A stretch of 10,236 nt of DNA from an uncultured Prevotellaceae bacterium (lineage in GTDB: Bacteria; Bacteroidota; Bacteroidia; Bacteroidales; Bacteroidaceae), in the NCBI GenBank assembly GCA_946187025.1, contig CAMHPM010000034.1, positions 1 to 10,236 of the forward strand. Reading direction: 5' to 3'. Below, piece after piece: positions 1 to 5,883 of this stretch. The notes beneath the pieces are model-generated. The model saw only the letters and a list, made by a program, of their open reading frames with translations, searched no databases and was not told the DNA's origin. A program made the translations under genes and the position numbers. Numbering within the stretch: position 1 is the stretch's first letter; every line of letters starts with the position of its first letter.

Positions 1-1046
1 CCTTTCTGTGGGAAGACTGTGCCGACGTATATCTTTCCGAAATCGCGGTTTTGGGTTGCACGGTATTTCTCTTTGTATTGTGTAGGGTCGCCGAGGTCTT
101 CATAGCCCATGTATCCGGCTTCGGCCTGCAGGATGTAGGCATTTGGATTTTCGTTGTGAACCACGATTCCCACTGCCAGCGGGTTGTCTTGTGTGAGGCC
201 GTCGTACCACACTGTAGCGCGGTTCATATGTGAACCTGCATCGAGGCTGACGATGCGGTGTTCCACTACGTTTTGTCCGCTTACAGTCTCTGTTCCGTAG
301 TTAAGCCTGACGGTGAAGCGGAGTGGTCCGCGGTCGAGTATTTCGTAGGTCTTGTAGCAACGCGGGTAGTTTATCTTGCCGCCGGTGAGCAGGGCGTTGG
401 TTCCGCATCCGAGTGTCGGGCCGACCTTGTAGCAATCCATTCCGTTACCATGGTCAACGTGATAAGATATTGCGTTATATACATCGTCGGCCACATCGCC
501 ACGTCCCGCCTGTCGCAGTTTGTTAATGGCTTTCTGCATGTCGGGGTCGAGTTCGCTTGCATATCGTGCTTCGACCACGAGGCGGCTGGTGCGTTTGTTC
601 CACACGTCGTAGCCCCAGGCCCGTTCGCCGTTTGCCTGCAGGGCCGGTCCGTAACAGCGGAATGCCACGCGGTCGTTTTCCCATGCGACGTCATCAACTC
701 GTTCTGGGAACTGACGTCCGAAGACCTTTGCTTCCACCTTGGCCGGTGTGCCTGCCTTGGCATAGTATATCGATTTGCCCTTGGCTGGTACGGCTGCGGG
801 GAAGATGAGTTTTCCATCGTAGGTCTGTTGCCATGCCACTTCGTTGCCGTCGGCATCGGTGACGACGATGTTGGCCGGGTTGCCCAGCTTGGCAAGTATG
901 GTGTTGATGTCGGTCTCGATCATCTCGCCGCTGCGTGCCAGGTTGATGGGGTTGGTAACTGTGATTGTGACTTTGTCTGCCGCCTTTGCATAGGTGTGCA
1001 GTGTTCCTGCCATGATGGCTAGGATGGTAATCAGTATCTGTTTCAT
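1..1046 (-). CDS. DUF4861-family secreted protein (3' end outside window)
   Basis: The minus-strand frame opens with ATG at 1046 and stays open for 348 codons to the left edge, so the C-terminus is missing. The N-terminus is a signal peptide: MKQ, then a hydrophobic run ILITILAIMAGTL, with likely cleavage after TYA (residue 20). The protein therefore probably acts in the periplasm or at the cell surface. Motifs I associate with DUF4861 are AWENDRVAFRCYGP (121-134), GYDVWNKR (145-152), HVDHGNGMDCYKVGPTLG (196-213) and a late HRIVSLDAGSHMNRATVWY (263-281). The family has a carbohydrate-associated, beta-rich appearance and is often found in Bacteroidota polysaccharide-use loci, but I know of no firmly assigned activity. 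It starts 8 nt after the rnr stop codon on the same strand, so it is probably cotranscribed with rnr. No promoter is visible in the gap. Family assignment is from memory of motifs; the gene itself is very likely real. Confidence 0.82.
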   Translation of the reverse strand, partial: MKQILITILAIMAGTLHTYAKAADKVTITVTNPINLARSGEMIETDINTILAKLGNPANIVVTDADGNEVAWQQTYDGKLIFPAAVPAKGKSIYYAKAGTPAKVEAKVFGRQFPERVDDVAWENDRVAFRCYGPALQANGERAWGYDVWNKRTSRLVVEARYASELDPDMQKAINKLRQAGRGDVADDVYNAISYHVDHGNGMDCYKVGPTLGCGTNALLTGGKINYPRCYKTYEILDRGPLRFTVRLNYGTETVSGQNVVEHRIVSLDAGSHMNRATVWYDGLTQDNPLAVGIVVHNENPNAYILQAEAGYMGYEDLGDPTQYKEKYRATQNRDFGKIYVGTVFPQK

Positions 1047-1054
1047 AGTCGATG

Positions 1055-3241
1055 TTAATGATATTTCTTTACAAAATCGAAGTCGAGTGTCTTGCGGAAT
1101 AGGTTGGCGCGTGCCACCTTGATGCGTATGTCGTCGCCGATTGAGTAGCGGTAGTGCGACTTTCGGCCGATGAGGCAGTAGTTCTTGTCGTCGAAGTCGA
1201 AGGCCTCGTCGCCGAGGAATCGCACTCCGATGAATCCTTCGCAGTGGTTGTCGAGTATCTCGGCATAGAGTCCCGACTCGGTCACACCGCTGATGCGTGC
1301 GTCGAATTCCTGTCCTATCTTGTCGCTCATATATTCCACCATCTTGTATTTTATCGAGGCACGCTCGGCTGCGGCGGCCAGTTGCTCCATGGCCGATGAG
1401 TGTTCGCACAGTCCTTCGTATTTCTTCTGGCTGGCGCTGGCTCCTCCGTTGGCATAACGGGTGAGCAGGCGGTGTACCATGAGGTCGGGGTATCGGCGTA
1501 TTGGCGATGTGAAGTGTGTATAGTAGTCGAATGCCAGGCCGTAGTGTCCGATGTTGTGTGTTGAGTATTTGGCTTTCATCATGGCACGGAGTGATACGGT
1601 CTCGACGAGGTTCTGGATTTTGTCGCCGCGCACGTCGGTAAGCAGTTTGTTGATGCTTTTGGCCACTTCTATCTTCGAGCCTTGTGTCACGACGTGGTAT
1701 TTGAATCGTGCCACAAACTGTGCGAGGTTGTCGAGGCGGTTAGGGTCGGGCAGGTCGTGTACGCGGTATGGCAGTGTCTTTGGCCGTTGTCCCTTCTTCA
1801 CCTTGCCCACGCTTTCGGCCACGGTGCGGTTGGCCAGCAGCATGAATTCCTCTACCAGCTTGTTGGCGTCCTTTGCCACCTTGAAATACACGTTGACTGG
1901 CTTGCCTTCCTCGTCGATGTCGAACCGCATCTCTTCACGGTCGAAGTCGATGGCTCCGGTGTGCATACGTCCGGCCTTCAGGTGGTGTGCCATGCGGTTG
2001 AGGGTGATGAGCTCGTCGGCATATTCGCCGGTGCGGCGGTCGGGGGCTACGGGTATGTGTCCTTCTATGTCGTCGGCCTCGCCGTTTTGTTCGAGTATGT
2101 CTTGCACCTCCTCGTAGGCAAAGCGGCGATTGGAGCGTATGATGGTGTGTACGATTCGTGATGAATATACATGTGCTTCCTCGTCCATCTCGAAGATGAC
2201 GGAGAAGGTGAGTTTGTCTTCGTCGGGGCGCAGCGAGCAGATGTAGTTGCAGAGGCGCTCGGGCAGCATTGGCAGTGTGCGGTCAACGAGGTATATTGAT
2301 GTTCCGCGTTGCTGGGCTTCCTTGTCGATTACCGACCCTTCGAGCACATAGTGTGACACGTCGGCAATGTGTACTCCCACTTCGTAGCGTCCTTTGGGCA
2401 GTGAGCGTATCGACAGTGCATCGTCGAAGTCTTTGGCATCGTGTGGGTCGATGGTGAATGTCGTTACGTCGCGGAAGTCTTCGCGCTGGTCGATTTCGGC
2501 TTGAGGTATCACGTCGCTTATCTCGTCGGCAGCTCGTTCCACTTCCTTGGGGTAGGTATATGGCAGGCCGTACTCTGCAAGTATGGCGTGCATCTCGGTT
2601 TCGTTTTCGCCCACCTTACCGAAGATTTCCTTCACTCGGCCGATGGGGTTGCGTGTGTTGTCGGGCCAATCCACGATTTCGACCATTGCCTTGTCGCCGT
2701 CTTTGCCTCCCTTCAGGCGTCCTGAAGGTATGAACACATCGTATGGCAGGAGTCCGTCGGGCCTGACGAGGAATGCTGCTCCGTGGCTTATGCTCAGTTG
2801 TCCGACCACCGGTTTGTCGCTTCTCTTCACGATTTCGATGACCTCACCACCCTGACGGCCCGAGCGTCGGTTGGCAGCAAAGAGTGCCACCCGCACCGTG
2901 TCGCCGTTGAGTGCGTGTGCAAGGTCTTCGTCGTGTATGGTTATGGTTTGTCCGTCGGTGGTTTCCACGGTATTGCGTCCACCCGATGTGCGGTGCAACA
3001 CGCCCTCGACCACTTGTCCTGTGGTGCCGTTCCATGCCAGGCAGCCGTCGTAGTTGCGGAAGATGGTTTCATCGTCGAGCAACTCGTTGAGCACATCGAC
3101 GCACAACACCTTCATCGGGTGGGTGGTGAGGCGTAGTGCGCTGAATAGCTGTTTCAGTGAGAATGTGTCGCGCGGCCGGCTTTCGAGGAAGCTAACCACA
3201 CGTTCGCGTAGCTGTCGCTTGTTGAGTTTTGCGCGGGTCAT
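1055..3241 (-). CDS. rnr: Ribonuclease R (RNB-family 3'-5' exoribonuclease)
   Basis: This is a 728-residue processive 3'-5' exoribonuclease that degrades structured RNA in the cytoplasm, within the normal RNase R length range. From the ATG at 3241, an N-terminal winged-helix/lysine-rich region (NKRQLRERVVSFLESRP) is followed by cold-shock-like domains. The RNB catalytic domain then carries TFTIDPHDAKDFDDALS (about residues 261-277), whose aspartates bind the catalytic Mg2+, and later HFTSPIRRYPDLMVHRLL. A C-terminal S1 domain (GQEFDARISGVTESGLYAEI) ends in VKKYH. The frame continues upstream to a GTG at 3271, adding ten residues (MDTKIKKYQI). I prefer 3241 because it is an ATG, and the DNA just before it is very A-rich, as is typical of initiation regions in this phylum. 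A Bacteroidota promoter lies at 3339-3370. The downstream DUF4861 gene begins 8 nt after the stop codon. Confidence 0.95.
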   Translation of the reverse strand: MTRAKLNKRQLRERVVSFLESRPRDTFSLKQLFSALRLTTHPMKVLCVDVLNELLDDETIFRNYDGCLAWNGTTGQVVEGVLHRTSGGRNTVETTDGQTITIHDEDLAHALNGDTVRVALFAANRRSGRQGGEVIEIVKRSDKPVVGQLSISHGAAFLVRPDGLLPYDVFIPSGRLKGGKDGDKAMVEIVDWPDNTRNPIGRVKEIFGKVGENETEMHAILAEYGLPYTYPKEVERAADEISDVIPQAEIDQREDFRDVTTFTIDPHDAKDFDDALSIRSLPKGRYEVGVHIADVSHYVLEGSVIDKEAQQRGTSIYLVDRTLPMLPERLCNYICSLRPDEDKLTFSVIFEMDEEAHVYSSRIVHTIIRSNRRFAYEEVQDILEQNGEADDIEGHIPVAPDRRTGEYADELITLNRMAHHLKAGRMHTGAIDFDREEMRFDIDEEGKPVNVYFKVAKDANKLVEEFMLLANRTVAESVGKVKKGQRPKTLPYRVHDLPDPNRLDNLAQFVARFKYHVVTQGSKIEVAKSINKLLTDVRGDKIQNLVETVSLRAMMKAKYSTHNIGHYGLAFDYYTHFTSPIRRYPDLMVHRLLTRYANGGASASQKKYEGLCEHSSAMEQLAAAAERASIKYKMVEYMSDKIGQEFDARISGVTESGLYAEILDNHCEGFIGVRFLGDEAFDFDDKNYCLIGRKSHYRYSIGDDIRIKVARANLFRKTLDFDFVKKYH

Positions 3242-3291
3242 GATTTGGTATTTTTTTATTTTTGTATCCACTTGCCACTATCGGCTACAGG

Positions 3292-3306
3292 CGACATGGG
3301 GTGTCG
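3292..3306 (-). promoter_or_regulatory. Short hairpin in the rnr leader
   Basis: On the minus strand CGACA-CCCCA-TGTCG forms a perfect 5-bp stem with a 5-nt loop, between the predicted rnr transcription start (about 3332) and the rnr start codon. A second GC-rich mini-stem CCC-TTC-GGG lies just upstream in the transcript. Both sit in the 5' UTR. They could affect mRNA stability or RNase access, but no function is shown and stems this short occur by chance. Confidence 0.25.
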
Positions 3307-3338
3307 GTACCCGAAGGGCCGGGGCGGGTTTGAATGTG

Positions 3339-3370
3339 CAAATATACAGCAATTTCGGGTATTGTGCAAA
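3339..3370 (-). promoter_or_regulatory. Bacteroidota-type promoter for rnr
   Basis: On the minus strand the -33 element TTTG (3370-3367) is followed after exactly 20 nt by TATATTTG (3346-3339). This fits the Bacteroidota primary-sigma consensus TTTG/TTG, N19-21, TAnnTTTG. A start near 3332 would give a leader of roughly 90 nt before the rnr ATG at 3241. It is the best full promoter match in the window and supports transcription of rnr plus the DUF4861 gene from here. Confidence 0.72.
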
Positions 3371-3579
3371 CATTCGTCGGCTTTTTTTGCGTTTTTAAGG
3401 GATGAAGGCATGGGTGCATGTCGAGATTTCCATATCGGTTTGTTAATTTTTGATTCGGGTAATATATATATGTCCGGCTGTATATTATATATAATGTGTG
3501 GCTGGGCGGATTATAATAGCCGTACAACCTTTAACCCACAATCCTGATGCCCGCCACCCGTCTGTAGCATCTCGTTTCC
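3371..3579. other. Non-coding left half of the rnr / acyl-CoA synthetase intergenic region
   Basis: This stretch has no convincing gene. Its left part is mixed composition. Around 3461-3494 it becomes strongly AT-rich, with TATATA runs on both sides of GTCCGGCTG that form only an imperfect inverted repeat. Short ORFs here have no recognisable motif, and one of them would cover the rnr promoter. The AT-rich patch could be a melting or bending region, but nothing more specific is supported. Confidence 0.4.
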
Positions 3580-3667
3580 ACGAGTGCGGAGTCTCAGGCC
3601 TGCGAGTGCGCGCTCTCGGGCCCGCGACTCCGCACTCACGACCCCGCGAGTGCGCACTCGCAGAAAA
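3580..3667. repeat. 22-bp palindromic repeat array, four units (copy 1)
   Basis: Four contiguous 22-bp units start at 3580, 3602, 3624 and 3646. Each contains a 12-bp palindrome-like core at the same offset: GAGTGCGGAGTC (3582), GAGTGCGCGCTC (3604), GACTCCGCACTC (3626) and GAGTGCGCACTC (3648). Units are joined by GC-rich linkers such as TCAGGCCT and TCGGGCCC. The fourth core is the centre of a 16-bp perfect palindrome GCGAGTGCGCACTCGC (3646-3661). Units 1 and 3 are exact reverse complements over their 12-bp cores. There are no unique spacers, so this is not CRISPR. A second array of the same family lies at 8221-8308. The 22-bp period is close to two helical turns, so cores would face the same side of the DNA. 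Confidence 0.85.
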
Positions 3668-3744
3668 CCGGCCGCATACACCACCCCGGAAGACGAGGTA
3701 TGCCACATGATTTTTGAGGCCACGATGATGTAAAGTAGAGTGCG

Positions 3745-3762
3745 CAAAACATACGTGTTTTG
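3745..3762. promoter_or_regulatory. Perfect inverted repeat upstream of the acyl-CoA synthetase
   Basis: CAAAACATACGTGTTTTG has 7-bp perfect arms (CAAAACA/TGTTTTG) around TACG. It lies 67 bp upstream of the predicted -7 box of the acyl-CoA synthetase gene. Symmetry and position are those of a dimeric regulator's operator. No regulator gene is in the window and the binding protein is unknown. There is no T-tract, so a terminator is unlikely. Confidence 0.45.
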
Positions 3763-3789
3763 TGAATTTTACACTCAATTATTGCAAGG

Positions 3790-3816
3790 ATTACGTGTGT
3801 GGTGTGCAATTACGTG
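3790..3816 (+). promoter_or_regulatory. Paired ATTACGTG direct repeats upstream of the acyl-CoA synthetase promoter
   Basis: ATTACGTG occurs at 3790-3797 and again at 3809-3816, 19 bp apart. The second copy ends 12 bp before the -7 box at 3829, so it overlaps the usual -33 region, where no good TTTG is present. The arrangement would suit an activator that replaces a weak -33 element, or a repressor. ATACGTG also occurs inside the inverted repeat at 3745-3762. Function is inferred only. Confidence 0.35.
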
Positions 3817-3828
3817 AGTAAAAAGACG

Positions 3829-3836
3829 TAATTTTG
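3829..3836 (+). promoter_or_regulatory. -7 promoter element for the acyl-CoA synthetase
   Basis: TAATTTTG matches the Bacteroidota -7 consensus TAnnTTTG and sits about 60 bp before the ATG at 3895. It is embedded in CGTAATTTTGCA, identical to the sequence upstream of the TPR gene (8491 region). No clear TTTG is seen 19-21 nt upstream, so the -33 element is weak or replaced by an activator site. Confidence 0.6.
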
Positions 3837-3894
3837 CAGCACTTTTGGCCCTGCCGGAGTAGGGCCTGCATCATTTTAACAAGACTACACATAT

Positions 3895-5556
3895 ATGACA
3901 ACAGACATTCATGCAAAGCCGATGATGGCCTTCATCAGCGACATGTTCCGCCGCGAATGGTCAAACTTGGCCTTCACCGACTATGGCACAAACATTGCAT
4001 ACACCCACCACGAAGCCTACGAGCAGATAGTGCGCCTGCAACTACTATACGAAATCTACGGCATCGGCCGAGGCGACAAGGTGGCCCTGTGCGACAAAAA
4101 CAGTGCAAACTGGGCAGTGGCATTCCTCTCGATATTCACCAACCAAACCGTTGCCGTGCCATTGTTGTCCGACTTCCACATCGACCAGATAGACCACCTC
4201 GTGGAGCACTCTGAAGCCAAACTGCTCATCACCAACCACAACGTGTATGAGAAGAGCACCGGCACCGACCGTGGAATCATGATAGATATCACAACCTTCG
4301 CACCATTCGACACCGATGCCGACACACCGCTGGCCAAAGCCTACGCCAAAGCCGGCGAAGAGTTCAGCCGCCGCTATCCCGACGGACTGAAACCCGACGA
4401 CGTACATTTCGACGATGTCGATCTCGAAGACCTGGCACTCCTGAGCTACACATCGGGCTCGACCGGCAACCCCAAGGGCGTGATGCTGCCCTACCGCACA
4501 TTCTGGTCGAACGTAGTGTTCTGCCACGACTTCCTGCCACCGGTGACCGACGGGGCACAATTCATGTCGATACTCCCCATGGCACACATGTACGGATTCT
4601 CAATCGAGTTCCTCTACCCTATGTCAACCGGACGCCCTATCTACCTGCTCACCAAGATCCCAAGCCCGGCCATACTGCTCAAGGCATTTGCCGACGTGCA
4701 CCCGCACCTGGTAGTGACCGTGCCGCTCATCGTCGAAAAAATCATACGCGGCAAAGTGTTTCCACAACTGCGCACACCAAAGATGCGACTGCTGCTCGCC
4801 ATCCCGGGACTGCGCCACGTGGTATATAAGAAGATACGCAAGACCCTCATCAACCTCTTCGGCGGCAAATTCTACGAACTCATATTCGGCGGAGCCGCAC
4901 TGAGCCGCGAAGTCGATGAATTCCTGCAGAAAATCAACTTCCCATACACCGTGGGCTACGGCATGACCGAGTGCGCACCACTCATCAGCTATGCCAACCA
5001 CAACGAGGCACGCATCGGCTCGTGTGGCAAAGTAGTGAGCCGCATGGAGGTGAAAGTGCTGAGCGACGACCCGATCAACTGCCCTGGCGAACTCGTGACA
5101 CGAGGCACCAACATGATGACCGGATACTACAAAAACCCGGAAGCCACACGCGAGGCAATCGACAGCGAAGGCTGGCTGCACACAGGCGACCTGGTGACCA
5201 TCGACAACGACGGATTCATCTACATACGCGGACGCAAGAAGAACATGCTGCTCGGAGCCAACGGACAGAACGTGTATCCGGAGGAAGTGGAAGACGTGAT
5301 ACTGGGCCACACCATAGCCGACGAGTGTGTGCTCGTGCAACGCGAAGAGAAATTCATCGCACTGACCTACGTAACCGATGCAAAACTCGAACAACTCGGC
5401 ATCCGTCGCGAACAGCTGGCCGAAACACTCGAGGCATCGAGAGCCGAGGTGAACAACCTGCTACCTAAGTTTGCACAGCTCACATCGTTCGAAGTGCGCG
5501 ACGAGGAATTCCAGAAAACACCGAAGAAGAACATCAAACGATACCTCTATAAGTAA
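3895..5556 (+). CDS. AMP-forming long-chain fatty acid-CoA ligase
   Basis: A 553-residue member of the ANL adenylating superfamily. These enzymes activate a carboxylic acid with ATP to an acyl-adenylate and then transfer it to CoA. The ATP-binding P-loop is YTSGSTGNPKG (185-195), followed by the adenine-site motif GYGMTEC (354-360), the ribose-binding TGD (430-432) and the hinge YIRGRKKN (443-450). A C-terminal QKTPKKNIKRYLYK carries the catalytic lysine expected for the adenylation step (about K545). Length and motifs best fit FadD-like long-chain acyl-CoA synthetases. Substrate chain length cannot be read from the sequence, and other acids or a transfer partner such as ACP are possible. The likely roles are recycling or scavenging exogenous fatty acids into lipids. 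It is transcribed alone, divergently from rnr, with a -7 box at 3829. No transmembrane segment is evident. Confidence 0.92.
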   Translation: MTTDIHAKPMMAFISDMFRREWSNLAFTDYGTNIAYTHHEAYEQIVRLQLLYEIYGIGRGDKVALCDKNSANWAVAFLSIFTNQTVAVPLLSDFHIDQIDHLVEHSEAKLLITNHNVYEKSTGTDRGIMIDITTFAPFDTDADTPLAKAYAKAGEEFSRRYPDGLKPDDVHFDDVDLEDLALLSYTSGSTGNPKGVMLPYRTFWSNVVFCHDFLPPVTDGAQFMSILPMAHMYGFSIEFLYPMSTGRPIYLLTKIPSPAILLKAFADVHPHLVVTVPLIVEKIIRGKVFPQLRTPKMRLLLAIPGLRHVVYKKIRKTLINLFGGKFYELIFGGAALSREVDEFLQKINFPYTVGYGMTECAPLISYANHNEARIGSCGKVVSRMEVKVLSDDPINCPGELVTRGTNMMTGYYKNPEATREAIDSEGWLHTGDLVTIDNDGFIYIRGRKKNMLLGANGQNVYPEEVEDVILGHTIADECVLVQREEKFIALTYVTDAKLEQLGIRREQLAETLEASRAEVNNLLPKFAQLTSFEVRDEEFQKTPKKNIKRYLYK

Positions 5557-5618
5557 CCGGTGATATAAGCATAAGCAGCCGGTGCTAAAGAAATAACCGG
5601 CCGCAAAATAGAAAAACA

Positions 5619-5656
5619 GAAAGGCAAGCCCTACAACACGTAGCGGCTTGCCTTTC
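5619..5656 (-). terminator. Hairpin terminator between convergent transcripts
   Basis: GAAAGGCAAGCC (5619-5630) and GGCTTGCCTTTC (5645-5656) form a perfect 12-bp stem. CTAC/GTAG extends it inward around an AACAC loop, with one bulged C. On the minus strand the stem is followed by a T-rich run (TGTTTTTCTATTTTG), making a good intrinsic terminator for the cysS/small membrane protein operon. On the plus strand only a weak T-tract follows, so it may work partly in both directions for the acyl-CoA synthetase transcript ending at 5556. Confidence 0.8.
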
Positions 5657-5706
5657 GCATTATCGGCAGGCGACAAGCTGATGGCGGTGGCACACATCGC
5701 CCCAGC

Positions 5707-5883
5707 CTATTTCCTGCTCTTGTATATCGTGACCGAAAACCACACAATTGCAAGGGCAAAGATTGCAGCATACATCCACATCGAAGGGTCGTGCAGTATA
5801 TACACAGCCCATATCGTTGCCCCAAGACATATCACCAGAAAGAAGAGTGATACGATCATCAGAATCCGTTGCAGCTTGTTCAT
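5707..5883 (-). CDS. Small two-helix membrane protein overlapping the cysS stop
   Basis: ATG at 5883-5881 overlaps the cysS stop codon as ATGA, which suggests translational coupling. The frame encodes 58 residues and ends with TAG at 5707. The start is MNKLQR, followed by a hydrophobic segment at about residues 7-29 (ILMIVSLFFLVICLGATIW). A short polar/aromatic turn HDPSMWM follows, then a second hydrophobic segment at about 36-52 (AAIFALAIVWFSVTI) and a basic tail YKSRK. By the positive-inside rule both ends are probably cytoplasmic, giving a helical hairpin in the inner membrane. I do not recognise the family. The ATGA overlap, uninterrupted hydrophobic pattern and the terminator about 50 bp downstream support a real gene. 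It is short enough to be missed by standard length cut-offs. Confidence 0.72.
   Translation of the reverse strand: MNKLQRILMIVSLFFLVICLGATIWAVYILHDPSMWMYAAIFALAIVWFSVTIYKSRK

Noticed and set aside
258..1022. Plus-strand ORF of 254 residues at the left end
   Set aside because: It lies opposite the DUF4861 reading frame, which has a signal peptide and family motifs. The antisense product has no domain features.
3242..3271. GTG start of rnr at 3271 adding ten residues
   Set aside because: An ATG is available at 3241 preceded by an A-rich initiation-like stretch. The extra residues have no domain role. It remains a possible alternative.
3461..3494. AT-rich inverted repeat around GTCCGGCTG as an operator or origin-like element
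   Set aside because: The pairing rests on simple TATATA runs and is imperfect, so it is expected by chance in such composition. It is mentioned only as an AT-rich patch.
3285..3527. Minus-strand ORF of 80 residues upstream of rnr
   Set aside because: It spans the well-matched rnr promoter, has Tyr-rich content from AT-rich DNA, and shows no motif or initiation signal.
3580..3667. CRISPR array
   Set aside because: Units are contiguous 22-bp repeats with only short conserved linkers and no unique spacers, and no cas genes are nearby. The same holds for 8221-8308.
4970..4980. GAGTGCGCA-like match to the repeat core within the acyl-CoA synthetase (also near 7050 in cysS)
   Set aside because: These are single partial matches that encode conserved residues (TECAP here) with no 22-bp periodicity, so they are coincidental.
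4624..5394. Minus-strand ORF of 256 residues inside the acyl-CoA synthetase
   Set aside because: It is antisense to a complete ANL-family enzyme, with composition typical of shadow frames and no promoter or start context.
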